A stretch of DNA of 44,897 nucleotides from positions 1 through 44,897 of the forward strand of contig DYGL01000004.1 of assembly GCA_020724725.1 (NCBI GenBank), written 5' to 3'. Shown piece after piece: positions 18,001 to 27,204 of the stretch. Numbering within the stretch: position 1 is the stretch's first letter; the number at the start of each line of letters is the position of its first letter. The position numbers and the translations under genes were made by a program. This DNA comes from Candidatus Microgenomatus sp. GTDB lineage: Bacteria; Patescibacteriota; Microgenomatia; UBA1400; PJMF01. The notes beneath the pieces were generated by a model, which worked only from the letters and a program-made list of their open reading frames with translations, ran no database searches and was not told where the DNA came from.

Positions 18001-18153
18001 GTTTTGGTAGAGAGCTAATTTGTTATTGGCGCCAATGTTTTTCTGAGTATAGAATTGCCAGTTTTTTTCTGTTTGTCTGAAAGAAAAAAATAGCAAAGAC
18101 AGCGCAATAAAAGCCAGAAATAAGTAAAACTTTTTAAGTTTCATAATTGGCAA
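15058..18153 (-). CDS. PQQ-like beta-propeller fused to DUF5060-like domain and TIM-barrel glycoside hydrolase
   Basis: N-terminal hydrophobic segment; repeated GxxxW motifs (LDKQNGQQLWQF, LDAQTGQEKWAI, IDYETGQITWSK); DUF5060-like region; NEAEP and VSEIG candidate acid/base and nucleophile. Confidence 0.8.
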   Translation of the reverse strand: MPIMKLKKFYLFLAFIALSLLFFSFRQTEKNWQFYTQKNIGANNKLALYQNLSFDQENLYFNVQDGKTISLKQKSGEKNWQFQADKYSPFSALIENEKIFLANFDGKVYSLDKQNGQQLWQFSVRDNSLPDTPIVTAKENDLLFFGSRTGTLYALYKNQGNLVWSKQFKTIDTKQAFVPNTIHFGNLYLDQNDLYVWQAIEKKFVSLDAQTGQEKWAISDLDFSFHPPLFYPQRIILTQKNALLSIDRETGNYTKINKQNNWPLMAFKVNGEEQNLLILHEQKLKKISLDFQKITWEIPQIDRPIYQQFKLSEPIIELKQKQFLAQKHLLAENSDLLLFIDYETGQITWSKIVSGAISQQVNLENQLITGSDTGQITSFENDGQINWQQQLDGKVLRLLEIQKNLLVISEKAGFKVELSYFDQNGRLLWQYVPDLLIDAQEVYHDKNNIFILNTDKNLLEKITISDQEIKSKEIVNKNFELIFNKDNKDPYVEFKQIETWSSKLKEKITQIKYLSQNIKRIWRFEVKAETKANFLEINIGHDEQLYQNKFLDLEIFAEFSKDGQKQIVKAFYFDHNTWKIRFLPDEPGLYQYQIKIKSPYLRKTIKGEVEIKTYRKEKISIKGNQFTINGKQAFLPLGIQDAFFDRNYNGQYFDEMPASNLPEPSLSQANYAYLSLSEYLDVYQKEASINIFRYGVENWTPPLWNSLDLANFNLSTSGGLFGDQLLTELKDRNLKVIMTIFGFYPPFRSTFEINNQDNQKAVATYLDYVIARFGPMVDLWEIANEAEPSQAWYDFVINYLKENDPYQLPISTNWESSQAKNLDFLSVHWYNPIRQNPELTSVDINYLVKKYQAQKQAMLVSEIGFKDRSWFEGASTQMRLMSWLSVMQNMGLIFWTNGQNGIYENKDNANVYLGPSERAHLKALQDFLPKELLLPIKYDSFTLSKEQVQVYTMNNQDWFLAYLLKIDPKRNEQAYLELDLALAGELEWYDPASGLVIGKEIIERGQQKITVPDFKLDLALRIKYFAQNDQE

Positions 18154-19576
18154 TTCCTAGGTATAAAAAGAAAAAAGCAGTTAGTTCATAATGGTTGGTA
18201 AAAACTGGATGAAATTGGGCAGCCAAAAAATAAGCAAGAGCAGCTATACCAAAAATTTGATTTTGACCATTCCAGCCATTTTTAATCGTTTGATAAACAA
18301 AAAATACAAAAACTAAGGTTGCTAAAACACCAGTTTCAGCCAAGAGTTGAACTAAAATATTATGAGCTGGAGCTTGATCAAAAATCACTACTGGACTATC
18401 AACAGTTTTAAAATTCTTGGCTAAATAGTAGGGTGTTAGATCCAAACCAATTCCTAGATAATTTTTGAAAGACATGGATAAAACGTGCTGATTGAGCTCT
18501 TGGCGATAGGAAAGACTACCATCTCGACTCAAAACATTTTGTAAACTGCTGGTTCTAATTAAAACATATGGTAGAGCTAGTAAAACCACGATAGCCAAAG
18601 ATATTTGAAAAATCTTTTTTTGAAATAGTTGCTGTGCTATTTGCCAAATAATTTTTTTGTATTTCAAAAAATAAAAAATCAAGCTCACGCCAGTTAAGAA
18701 ATAGAGACTACGACTACCAGTAAAAATGATGCCAACGAGTGCTAAAAAAGCTAGACTTAGGATTAAGTAGGCATTTTTTTTATTTTGTTTAAATTTTTCT
18801 AAACTCAGGCTAAATAAAATCATAAAATTCATCAATAAAAAAATAGCGGTAATATTTGGTTCATTAAAAATGCCGTCAGCTCTCAGCAAGTCTGCTGCTT
18901 CTGAAGATCTAGTCCCGAATTCAATTCCTGGCAACCTGTTTTCAATAAAACGACCTAAGTTTCCACCTTTCCACTGCTCATATAAAACCATGCTGGTGTG
19001 AAAAAAAGTCATTGATGCTAATGTGCTTAGTAAAATTTCAAAATACTTTTTATTTTTTAAATCAATTAGGTGAGGTAAGGAGAAAACTAAAATAAATTTG
19101 AGGATGATCACTGAACCAGCCAAAAGTAAGCTAGAAAATTCATGACCAGGGTTTCTTAAAAGAATGAGTAAAAAAAATACTAATAAGCTAAGTAGTGAAA
19201 TTTTATTTGTCAGGCTTAATTTATTTTTATCTGTTTTGTTTGTTTTTTTATCAAAAAATTTCTTGGAAAAATAATTTTGATAGATTAAAACTAAAAATAA
19301 ATCAGATAAATAAATTGGCAAAAAGTATTTAACGTCGTAAATGGCAAAACTAAAAATTTCATCCCGCTTGATAAGAGTGGTGTCAATTAAGTTGCGACCA
19401 ATGGTAAAAGGTAGTAAGTTAACAAATAGTAAAAACAAGCTCAATCTATAATTTTGTGTTTTACCAATGAGTATGATTAAATACACCAAGCTTATAAGGA
19501 GAAGAGTTTTATTGGAGTTGACCAGCAGTAAACTAAAAAGAAAAGCAGAATTCAACACAAAAAAAACAACGGTCAT
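18134..19576 (-). CDS. O-antigen ligase/Wzy-like polytopic membrane protein
   Basis: Multiple TM segments; ADGIFNEPNITAIFL, GSRSLYFLTG, GIGLDLTPYYL, APAHNILVQLLAETGVLATL. Confidence 0.82.
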   Translation of the reverse strand: MTVVFFVLNSAFLFSLLLVNSNKTLLLISLVYLIILIGKTQNYRLSLFLLFVNLLPFTIGRNLIDTTLIKRDEIFSFAIYDVKYFLPIYLSDLFLVLIYQNYFSKKFFDKKTNKTDKNKLSLTNKISLLSLLVFFLLILLRNPGHEFSSLLLAGSVIILKFILVFSLPHLIDLKNKKYFEILLSTLASMTFFHTSMVLYEQWKGGNLGRFIENRLPGIEFGTRSSEAADLLRADGIFNEPNITAIFLLMNFMILFSLSLEKFKQNKKNAYLILSLAFLALVGIIFTGSRSLYFLTGVSLIFYFLKYKKIIWQIAQQLFQKKIFQISLAIVVLLALPYVLIRTSSLQNVLSRDGSLSYRQELNQHVLSMSFKNYLGIGLDLTPYYLAKNFKTVDSPVVIFDQAPAHNILVQLLAETGVLATLVFVFFVYQTIKNGWNGQNQIFGIAALAYFLAAQFHPVFTNHYELTAFFFLYLGIANYET

Positions 19577-20393
19577 GATGCGTATTATACAGAAAATAAA
19601 AACTTTTAAGAGGAAACTTAATTTTTTTGATTTATTTATATTATTTTGTTTATTGGCAATCTTGGGATTCTTTATTTATAACCGTTTGCAACGTCAAGCT
19701 ACTTGGATAGATGTTCGTCTTTCTGTAGAAAATCCTGATTGGTGGTATCGTGGTTCACCGCCAAATTATTGGTATGCTCAAAATTTGCAAGTTGGTGATA
19801 GCTTAAATGATTCTTTTGGCAACAAAGTAGTGGAGGTGGTTAATATTGATAATTACGATAATTATGGTCCTTATCGAGACATTTACGTTGATTTGAAAGT
19901 ACGTGTTGATTACGACAAAAAGAAGAATCAATATCTTTACGAATTTAAGCCGCTAGTAACTGGCTCTTCGCTATTATTTAATTTTTCTCAAGGACAACTT
20001 AGAGGCTTGGTGGTTGGCATTGGGGAGCAAAAAATAGATTATTTTTACAAAACTATCAAAGCAGAAAAGAAAAAAATCTCTCCTAGTTTAGCTGAAAAAA
20101 TTAAGGTTGGAGCAAAGTCATATGATTTAGACGGTAATCTGATAGCAGAAGTGCTTGAGGTAAAAAACAACATTAATTCCTATTACGAATTTTCCGACCT
20201 AAGAGGAAGAAACGTAGAGGTTTATGACCCTAAATTTAGAGATGTTGAAGTTACTTTGCGCATCAAGAGTTTTAGTGAGCTTGGTTTGAATTTCTATATT
20301 AATGAGGCAGCTTTAAAAATAGGCAACGCCATTTGGTTTCAATTTCCAGAATTTGCTTTGGAAGACATGAAAATTATTGAACTTGTAGATTAA
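19575..20393 (+). CDS. DUF4330-like membrane-anchored protein
   Basis: Single TM (FFDLFILFCLLAILGFFIY) followed by about 240-aa extracytoplasmic region. Track starts at 19467; ATG at 19575 likely. Confidence 0.6.
   Translation: MMRIIQKIKTFKRKLNFFDLFILFCLLAILGFFIYNRLQRQATWIDVRLSVENPDWWYRGSPPNYWYAQNLQVGDSLNDSFGNKVVEVVNIDNYDNYGPYRDIYVDLKVRVDYDKKKNQYLYEFKPLVTGSSLLFNFSQGQLRGLVVGIGEQKIDYFYKTIKAEKKKISPSLAEKIKVGAKSYDLDGNLIAEVLEVKNNINSYYEFSDLRGRNVEVYDPKFRDVEVTLRIKSFSELGLNFYINEAALKIGNAIWFQFPEFALEDMKIIELVD
19584..19589 (-). promoter_or_regulatory. -10 box (TATAAT) seven nt upstream of the 19576(-) ATG
   Basis: Minus strand: TATAATacgcatcATG. Confidence 0.45.
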
Positions 20394-21612
20394 TTTTACT
20401 GATAACTTCCTGATATTTATTTAGATAAGTCAAATTGGCCCTCATCCCATGATTCTTGGTGAAATATTGCTTTTGTTTTTTCGACATTTTTTCTCTTAGT
20501 TTCTCGTTTTTTAGCAATTTGATTGTTTGCTTAGCAAATTCTTCTGCTGTTTCTGCTTCTAGATATTCTTGACCATTTTTCAAATGCAGGCCATCAATAC
20601 CCATTTTAGTTGAAACCAGCGGTAAACCATTTTGTAGAGCGGTGAGTGATTTAATCCGTACTCCAGCCCCAGTTTGAAATGGTAAGACAAAAACTTTACT
20701 TTGACTCAAAAATTTACCTAAGGATTTTTGGTGGCCGTGAAAAATTACGTTGGAATTTTTTTTGAGATCAGCCAGCTTAACGTTCTCATTGCCAACTACG
20801 TGAAATTTAATTGTTGGCAATTTTTTATTGATAAGAGGCAAAATTTTCTCGACAAAAAAGCGCACCGCTACTTCATTGGGTGGCCAATCTAAATATCCAA
20901 TAAACAATAAATCGTATTTTTTCTCTTTTTTGTTTGGTGCTTTTTTGAGAGGATAAACTAGAGGTTGAGTGCTAGTTGGCCAACCTTTTTGACCTAAGTA
21001 GCTAGTTTCAACATCAGAAATAGCAAAAATATGGTCAAACCTTGGGTAATTGATTTCACCATAGAGCCAATTTAGACTACCTTCCAAAAATAGATAAAGC
21101 TTGCGGATTGGTTTTTTGCTTTCCCTGAAGCGAGTGGCAAATAAAACATGATTGAGATTGTGATTTTCCAAAATTAATTTGGGTATTTTTTGACAATTTT
21201 TCTTTAGCCAAGCTCGAGAGGGCAAAAATTGAGCAGAATTAATGTGATCAACATGGATGATATCTGGTTGCCAAGTTTTAATTTTGTCTTTAATCCATGA
21301 AAAACTTGGTTTGTAGCGATATTGATAAACAAAGTGGGGACGCAGTTGAAGATAATTCCAAGCTAATTTAAGGTAATCATCTTTAATGCTTTCTGAGACG
21401 AGGCTAGTTTTAAAAACTTTGCTTTTGACTCCCAACTTTTTAAGCTTAGACAAGTCTTCTGGTCTAGCATTTCTTTCAGAGACAAAGGTGGCAAAAACTT
21501 CAAATTTTTTGGAGAGAGTGGCAATGCTATTAAAAGTTTTGATGCGCCCCCCGCCGTCAAGAGGCAAGGGAAAACACTGACTAAGATAGAGTAATTTCAA
21601 CCTCTTTGACAT
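20374..21612 (-). CDS. GT4-family glycosyltransferase
   Basis: LYLSQCFPLPLDGGGRIKTFNSIA, DLLFIGYLDWPPNEVAVRFFVEKILPLI, VFVLPFQTGAGVRIKSLTALQNGLPLVSTKMGIDGL. Confidence 0.88.
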   Translation of the reverse strand: MSKRLKLLYLSQCFPLPLDGGGRIKTFNSIATLSKKFEVFATFVSERNARPEDLSKLKKLGVKSKVFKTSLVSESIKDDYLKLAWNYLQLRPHFVYQYRYKPSFSWIKDKIKTWQPDIIHVDHINSAQFLPSRAWLKKNCQKIPKLILENHNLNHVLFATRFRESKKPIRKLYLFLEGSLNWLYGEINYPRFDHIFAISDVETSYLGQKGWPTSTQPLVYPLKKAPNKKEKKYDLLFIGYLDWPPNEVAVRFFVEKILPLINKKLPTIKFHVVGNENVKLADLKKNSNVIFHGHQKSLGKFLSQSKVFVLPFQTGAGVRIKSLTALQNGLPLVSTKMGIDGLHLKNGQEYLEAETAEEFAKQTIKLLKNEKLREKMSKKQKQYFTKNHGMRANLTYLNKYQEVISKINLQVQ

Positions 21613-21635
21613 GGTAAGATAAGAGTCTAACAAAG

Positions 21636-22631
21636 ATGTCAAAAAAAAACAGATCTATTCGAGTCTTGGTCGCTGGAGCAGGAGGTTTCATTGGCGGTCA
21701 TTTGGTTAAATATTTGCACTCACTTGGGTTTGAGCAGATCAGAGCAGTTGATATCAAGCCTTTAAGTGAGTGGTATCAGCTTGATGAGCAAGCAGAAAAT
21801 TTACAGTTGGATTTAAGTGAGTTAGCTAATTGTCGTCAAGCGACGCAGGATATTGATGAGGTTTACAATTTAGCAGCTGACATGGGGGGTATGGGTTACA
21901 TTGAAAAACATAAAGCATTGTGTATGCTTAATGTCCTCATCAACACTCATTTGCTGTTGGCTGCTAGGGACAATCAGGTCAAAAGATTTTTTTATGCTTC
22001 TTCAGCTTGTGTTTACAACATCGATCGCCAACAGTCTCCAGACATTCAGGGTTTAAAGGAAAATGATGCTTATCCGGCTAACCCAGAAGATGGTTATGGT
22101 TGGGAAAAACTATTTGCTGAACGCATGTGTCGTCATTTTAGTGAGGATTTTGGCTTAGAAACACGCGTGGCTCGTTTTCACAACGTCTATGGTCCTCATG
22201 GCGAGTATCAAGGTGGACGGGAAAAAGCTCCCGCCGCTCTAATTCGCAAAGTTCTTGAAGCTCAAAAAGATTCAAGAAAGACAATCGAAATTTGGGGTGA
22301 TGGTTTGCAGTCTCGCACTTTTATGTATATCGACGATTGTGTCAAAGGCATTGAGCTAATCATGCATCATGAAATTAAAGAACCAGTTAATTTGGGCACT
22401 AGTGAATTAGTGACTATCAATCAATTGGTTGGTCTCATTGAAGACATTGCTGGAGTGAAGCTACAGCGCAAATATAACTTGAGTGCTCCAAAAGGAGTTA
22501 GAGGTCGAAGTAGTGACAACACACTACTTCGCCAACATTTGAATTGGGAGCCACAAACACCACTTCGTGAAGGTTTAAGAGCAACTTATCATTGGATTGC
22601 TTCACAAATGAAATCTGGTGTAAAGACATGA
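21636..22631 (+). CDS. SDR epimerase resembling GDP-mannose 3,5-epimerase
   Basis: GAGGFIGGHLVKYL; AADMGGMGYIEKHKA...KRFFYASSACVYN...YGWEKLFAERMCRHFSEDFGLETRVARFHNVYGPHGEYQGGREKAPAALIRKV closely follows the GME family pattern. Confidence 0.82.
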   Translation: MSKKNRSIRVLVAGAGGFIGGHLVKYLHSLGFEQIRAVDIKPLSEWYQLDEQAENLQLDLSELANCRQATQDIDEVYNLAADMGGMGYIEKHKALCMLNVLINTHLLLAARDNQVKRFFYASSACVYNIDRQQSPDIQGLKENDAYPANPEDGYGWEKLFAERMCRHFSEDFGLETRVARFHNVYGPHGEYQGGREKAPAALIRKVLEAQKDSRKTIEIWGDGLQSRTFMYIDDCVKGIELIMHHEIKEPVNLGTSELVTINQLVGLIEDIAGVKLQRKYNLSAPKGVRGRSSDNTLLRQHLNWEPQTPLREGLRATYHWIASQMKSGVKT

Positions 22632-23368
22632 AAATAGTTTTTGCCAAGCAAGAATTTCTAGTTGGTCGCCTGCAGGAAGTAGTGAATTTTTTGTTTGGGC
22701 AATTGCAAGCTAAAAAGGCAACTGAGGTAGTTTTACCCTGTTCTTTGCATGATTTGGCGATGATCGATCAGGTTCAAAAGCAAGCTTCTTTTTACCAAAA
22801 TGTTGATTATTTTGTGAATGACAGCATGTGGTTAACCTTTTGGTTTCGTTTCAAATATCGTCGTTTTTTTGATCGCTTGTATGGTCCGAATTTGATGCAG
22901 GCTTTTCTGGATCATTCTGCAAGGCATAAAAATCTCAAACATTATTTTTTGGCGGCTGATCAGGCTAGTCAACTGAGCTTGCAAGCTCATATTTTAAAAA
23001 ATTATCCGCAACTTAAAGCAGAATTTGCTTTTCTGCCAAGAGAGATTTCACCTGCTGTTGAGCAAAAATTCTTGAGAAAAGTGTTGCTTAGTCAAGCTTT
23101 AGTCATTTGGTTGGGTATTGGTTCTCCCAAGCAAGTGCAATTGGCAGAATTCCTCAAGCAAAATTCTCAAAGTAAGCTAATTTTTTGTGTAGGGGCGGCT
23201 TTTGATTTTTTAAGCGGTCAAAAGAAACAAGCTCCTGTTTGGATGCAAAATAGCGGTTTAGAGTGGTTATTTAGACTATTTAGTGAACCAAAGAGGCTGT
23301 GGAAGAGGTATCTAGTGACAATACCAAGGTTCTTTATTTTTTCTCTAAAAGAGAAGTTGAAACCTTAA
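22628..23368 (+). CDS. WecG/TagA/CpsF-family glycosyltransferase (GT26)
   Basis: VNDSMW, YGPNLMQAF, WLGIGSPKQVQLAEFL, GAAFDFLSGQKKQAPVWMQNSGLEWLFRLFSEPKRLWKRYL. Confidence 0.88.
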   Translation: MKIVFAKQEFLVGRLQEVVNFLFGQLQAKKATEVVLPCSLHDLAMIDQVQKQASFYQNVDYFVNDSMWLTFWFRFKYRRFFDRLYGPNLMQAFLDHSARHKNLKHYFLAADQASQLSLQAHILKNYPQLKAEFAFLPREISPAVEQKFLRKVLLSQALVIWLGIGSPKQVQLAEFLKQNSQSKLIFCVGAAFDFLSGQKKQAPVWMQNSGLEWLFRLFSEPKRLWKRYLVTIPRFFIFSLKEKLKP

Positions 23369-24455
23369 TGAGCTCAATTATTTCTTTGGCAAATCTTTGC
23401 TCGCTAAATTTTTTAGCTTGCTTTAGACAATTTTCTTTTGAAAAATTCATTTTTTCAAATTGCTCAATCACTTCATTTAAAGCTTTTTCATCATATTTTC
23501 TAAAGAATAATCCAGTTTTTTGCTCAATAACTGTTTCTTTAACTCCTCCATCGCGGTAGGCGATGACCGGTAGACCATAGCTCATAGCTTCAACTGGCAC
23601 TAGTCCAAAATCCTCTTGAATCGAAGCATAGACGAGTGCTTTGCTTTGGGCATAGATGTCTGGCATTTTTTGATCGCTCACAAAGCCAAGGAATTTTATA
23701 TTAGACTTGGCCATTTTTTGCCATTTTTGAGCTTGTTGGCTGGTTCCCACCACAAGCAGAGGTTTTCGACTTAGATTAAAAGCTTTAATCACCAATTCAA
23801 TGCCTTTTTGCTTGACTAGTCTTGAAAAAAACAAGTAGTGAGTTTTCTTAATTTTGCTTGATTTTGTTATTTTTTTTGGAAGTTTGACAGGCGGATAAAT
23901 GACTTGCGAGTTGCTATTGTAATATTTCTTGATTCTACTTTGTACATTTTTAGAATCAGCAATTATTAGATCGATTTTTTGAATATTTTCTTTATCTTTT
24001 TTTCGAAGGTATGTGAAATAAGGATCGATTATTTTTTTAATTATTGGTTGTCTCAACCAATTTATTTCATTAAATTCTTCATACAAAAATCTAGGTGGAG
24101 TATAGACGTAGCTTAGATGTTTGTTTTTTACTTTGACCCAGTTGGCGCAAAAAGAGTGAGAAGAGGAGATGACTAAGTCGTAAACATTTAAGTTAAGCTT
24201 TGGCCAATAGTAGTGGTAAAAGTAAGGTTTAAAAAAACTAGGGTGACTGGTGACAAGGTTAAAATTACTTAATTTGGAAAAAAATATTTGACCTTTAGAT
24301 GTTTTTTTAATTTTTTTTGCAAGTTTTTTTTCAAGCAAAGAAGTGTAGAGATCCGCTTCTGGAAAAATTTTGAGTAAAGAAAGGAGTGTTCTTTCAGCTC
24401 CGCCAAAGTCAGTCAGAGAGTCATGGATAATTGCTATTTTAAATTTTTTTTTCAT
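23334..24455 (-). CDS. GT4-family glycosyltransferase
   Basis: IIHDSLTDFGGAERTLLSLLKIFPEADLYTSLL, LFFSRLVKQKGIELVIKAF, PVEAMSYGLPVIAYRDGGVKETV. Confidence 0.9.
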   Translation of the reverse strand: MKKKFKIAIIHDSLTDFGGAERTLLSLLKIFPEADLYTSLLEKKLAKKIKKTSKGQIFFSKLSNFNLVTSHPSFFKPYFYHYYWPKLNLNVYDLVISSSHSFCANWVKVKNKHLSYVYTPPRFLYEEFNEINWLRQPIIKKIIDPYFTYLRKKDKENIQKIDLIIADSKNVQSRIKKYYNSNSQVIYPPVKLPKKITKSSKIKKTHYLFFSRLVKQKGIELVIKAFNLSRKPLLVVGTSQQAQKWQKMAKSNIKFLGFVSDQKMPDIYAQSKALVYASIQEDFGLVPVEAMSYGLPVIAYRDGGVKETVIEQKTGLFFRKYDEKALNEVIEQFEKMNFSKENCLKQAKKFSEQRFAKEIIELIKVSTSLLEKK

Positions 24456-24538
24456 TTCACTGCTTTAAAGAAAGGTTTTTCTCTGAAATAATAAGTCAAC
24501 TCTCGCTTATTCTATATTTAGTTCGGCTTAAAGTAAAA

Positions 24539-26140
24539 ATGATTTCAGTTTTAATTAGATGGCTTTTTTTATGGATAACTTTGTTTTTTGTTGGTAGAAA
24601 ATTAATCGCTTTGTTTTTGAGTAAAAAGAATGATGCTAGACTTTTTATTTTTCCTAGTATTTGGTCTGGATTTGTCTTATTAATGATTTTTTTGCAATTT
24701 TTTTCTTTATTTTTACCTCTTAAAAACTATTTAGTTGTTTATATTTGGTCGGTGTTTTTTATTGTTTCTTTATTTTCTTTTTTTAAATTTAAAAAAAGAA
24801 AAATTAATTTTAATTTTAGTTTTTTTTCTTTTTTCTTTGTTTCATTGGCGACAATTATTTTGGGATTGTATTTTTCCACTGGAATTGTTAATCATTATGA
24901 CACTTATCTCTACAATTTTAATGCTGTTGCTTGGAATAGAGAATTCAGTGTTATTCCAGGTTTAGCAAATCTTCATAGCAGATTGGGTTTCAATAGTTCT
25001 TTTAATCTTTTTGCTACTTTTGTTGAATTTGGAACTAAGGCTGGCTATTCAGCCTTTATTGCTAATGGTTTTTTACTTGTCACAGTCGCTTTGCAGTATC
25101 TGCATCATATTTTTAATTCCAAAATTAAAGTAAATAATAGATTGTTTTTACTCTTTTTATTGCCTTTTATTTATTTGGCTTTAGTTGAAGGAAATTTAAG
25201 TTCTCTGTCAACAGATTTGGCCATGTATTCTCTTGCTTTATCTTGGTTGGGAACTTTGTTGGTTTATCCTGAGTTTAAGTTTTTAATTTTAGCTCAATCT
25301 TTTTTGATTTTGGTTTTTAAGTTGTCTGGTGTTTTTACTGCTATTTTTAGTTTTATATGTGCAATTGATTTTAAAAAAAATTTTTCTAAAACTATTCTTC
25401 TACCTATTCTAGTTATTTTTGCTTTTATGACTCGCAACACCTTTATTTCAGGATATCCTCTTTACCCAAGCACTTTATTGAAAACAAATTTTGTTTGGTC
25501 TATGCCAATTGAAAAGGCAAAAAATGAAGCTTTGGACATAAAGGCTTGGGCTAGAATGCCAGGCAATGATTATATGAGCTCTCTAGATCATGGGCTTGCT
25601 TACTGGTGGCCAGCGTGGTGGCAACGAGCTTCTTTGACTAATGAAATAAAAATTTTGTTTTTTTCTGTGCCAGTTTTGATTTTTTCTGCTTTTTTGAAAA
25701 AATGGAGCAAAGAAGAGCTCTTGATTTTAATGACTTGTCTTGCAAGTATTTGCTTGATTTTTTATCAGGCACCAGATTTAAGATTTGGCAGAGTATTTTT
25801 CTGGATTTTAGGAGCTTTGGCTCTGTTTAGAATTTTTGTTAACTTGAAAATAAGTGACAAGAATAAATTTAATTTAAGTTTATTAGTGACTTTAATTTTA
25901 TTTATTAAATTTGTTTTTCCCGCAATTTATTTTAAACATCAACCTGTTTTTTCTTTAAATAGTCTTAATCATTTTAAAAAGATAGAATATGAAGTTAAAA
26001 TGAGCAATGAAGGTCAAGAAATTTATACACCAATTATTGGCGATCAGTGCGGCAACTCTCCGCTTCCTTGCACTCCTTATTTTAATGAAAATCTTGAGTT
26101 TATAAGAAAAAATGAACTGAAACATGGTTTTAAATTATGA
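24539..26140 (+). CDS. Polytopic membrane protein (possible GT-C-type)
   Basis: 533 aa with many TM segments; embedded among glycosyltransferases. Confidence 0.55.
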   Translation: MISVLIRWLFLWITLFFVGRKLIALFLSKKNDARLFIFPSIWSGFVLLMIFLQFFSLFLPLKNYLVVYIWSVFFIVSLFSFFKFKKRKINFNFSFFSFFFVSLATIILGLYFSTGIVNHYDTYLYNFNAVAWNREFSVIPGLANLHSRLGFNSSFNLFATFVEFGTKAGYSAFIANGFLLVTVALQYLHHIFNSKIKVNNRLFLLFLLPFIYLALVEGNLSSLSTDLAMYSLALSWLGTLLVYPEFKFLILAQSFLILVFKLSGVFTAIFSFICAIDFKKNFSKTILLPILVIFAFMTRNTFISGYPLYPSTLLKTNFVWSMPIEKAKNEALDIKAWARMPGNDYMSSLDHGLAYWWPAWWQRASLTNEIKILFFSVPVLIFSAFLKKWSKEELLILMTCLASICLIFYQAPDLRFGRVFFWILGALALFRIFVNLKISDKNKFNLSLLVTLILFIKFVFPAIYFKHQPVFSLNSLNHFKKIEYEVKMSNEGQEIYTPIIGDQCGNSPLPCTPYFNENLEFIRKNELKHGFKL

Positions 26141-26853
26141 ATAAAATTTCAATTGTGATCCCTGTTTACAACGAAGAAAAATACATAATTCAAGTTCTAG
26201 CCAAGATATTGGCTTTAAAGTATGGTGTTTGGCAAAAAGAAATTATTATTGTTGATGATGGCTCGACAGACCAGACTGCTTTGCAACTAAAAAAATATCT
26301 CAAAAAACACCCAAAAAGCTTTAAGTTAATTACTTTGAAGCAAAATCAGGGTAAAGGAGAAGCAGTAAAAAGAGGTTTTCTTATTAGCTCTGGAGAAATA
26401 GTGATGATTCAGGATGCTGATTTGGAATATGATCCAAAAAATCACTTAAATATGCTTCAAACCTTTGCTAATTTTAATGCTGATGTGGTTTATGGTTCCA
26501 GATTTATTACCAATGAACCAAGAAGAGTTATGTACTTTTGGCATTATTTTGCCAATCTTATTATTACTTTTTTATCAAATTTATTTACCAATTTAAATTT
26601 AACTGATGTTGAAACTGGTCAAAAAGCTTTTAAAGGTTCTTTGATTAGAAAAATAGCACCCAGCTTAAAAGCCAAAAGATTTGGTTTTGAAATAGAAATA
26701 ACTGCCAAATTATCCAAGATTAAAAAGATTAAAATTTTTGAGGTTGGAGTTTCTTACAATGGTAGATCTTATGAGGAGGGTAAAAAAATTACTTGGCGAG
26801 ATGGATTATTAGCTATTTGGCAAGTTTTGCGTTTTAATTTGTGGGGCAAATAA
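26137..26853 (+). CDS. GT2 polyprenyl-phosphate glycosyltransferase (DPM1-like)
   Basis: ISIVIPVYNEEKYIIQVL, IIIVDDGSTDQT, MIQDADLEYDP, DVETGQKAFKGSLI. Confidence 0.88.
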   Translation: MNKISIVIPVYNEEKYIIQVLAKILALKYGVWQKEIIIVDDGSTDQTALQLKKYLKKHPKSFKLITLKQNQGKGEAVKRGFLISSGEIVMIQDADLEYDPKNHLNMLQTFANFNADVVYGSRFITNEPRRVMYFWHYFANLIITFLSNLFTNLNLTDVETGQKAFKGSLIRKIAPSLKAKRFGFEIEITAKLSKIKKIKIFEVGVSYNGRSYEEGKKITWRDGLLAIWQVLRFNLWGK

Positions 26854-26856
26854 AAA

Positions 26857-27204
26857 CTATTTGGCGTTTTTTATAGAAATTTCTCTGACAATTTTTGTAA
26901 TTTGTTTTTCTATTTTTTCTATTTTTATAAATAATTTATAAATTAAATAAAATAAACAAATAACTGAAACATATATTGCTAAGTCAACACCCCTGCCAAC
27001 TCCGAGTCTTTTTGCCAAACCAACTAGAAATCCTGGGTAAAAAATAAAATATAAAACAATTAGCCAAAAAAAGTTCCACAGAATAAAGAAAAGTCTAGTT
27101 ATCTGTTTTTTATTAAAGCTAATTAAGGTTTTGATAATAATAAAGATGATCAGAGCTGAGAGGATGAGTTGTGAGCCAAGGATTTCTTTGCCAAGTAGTT
27201 GCAT
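26857..27204 (-). CDS. DUF2304-like small membrane protein
   Basis: 115 aa with three hydrophobic segments; abuts a GT2 gene as commonly seen for DUF2304. Confidence 0.6.
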   Translation of the reverse strand: MQLLGKEILGSQLILSALIIFIIIKTLISFNKKQITRLFFILWNFFWLIVLYFIFYPGFLVGLAKRLGVGRGVDLAIYVSVICLFYLIYKLFIKIEKIEKQITKIVREISIKNAK

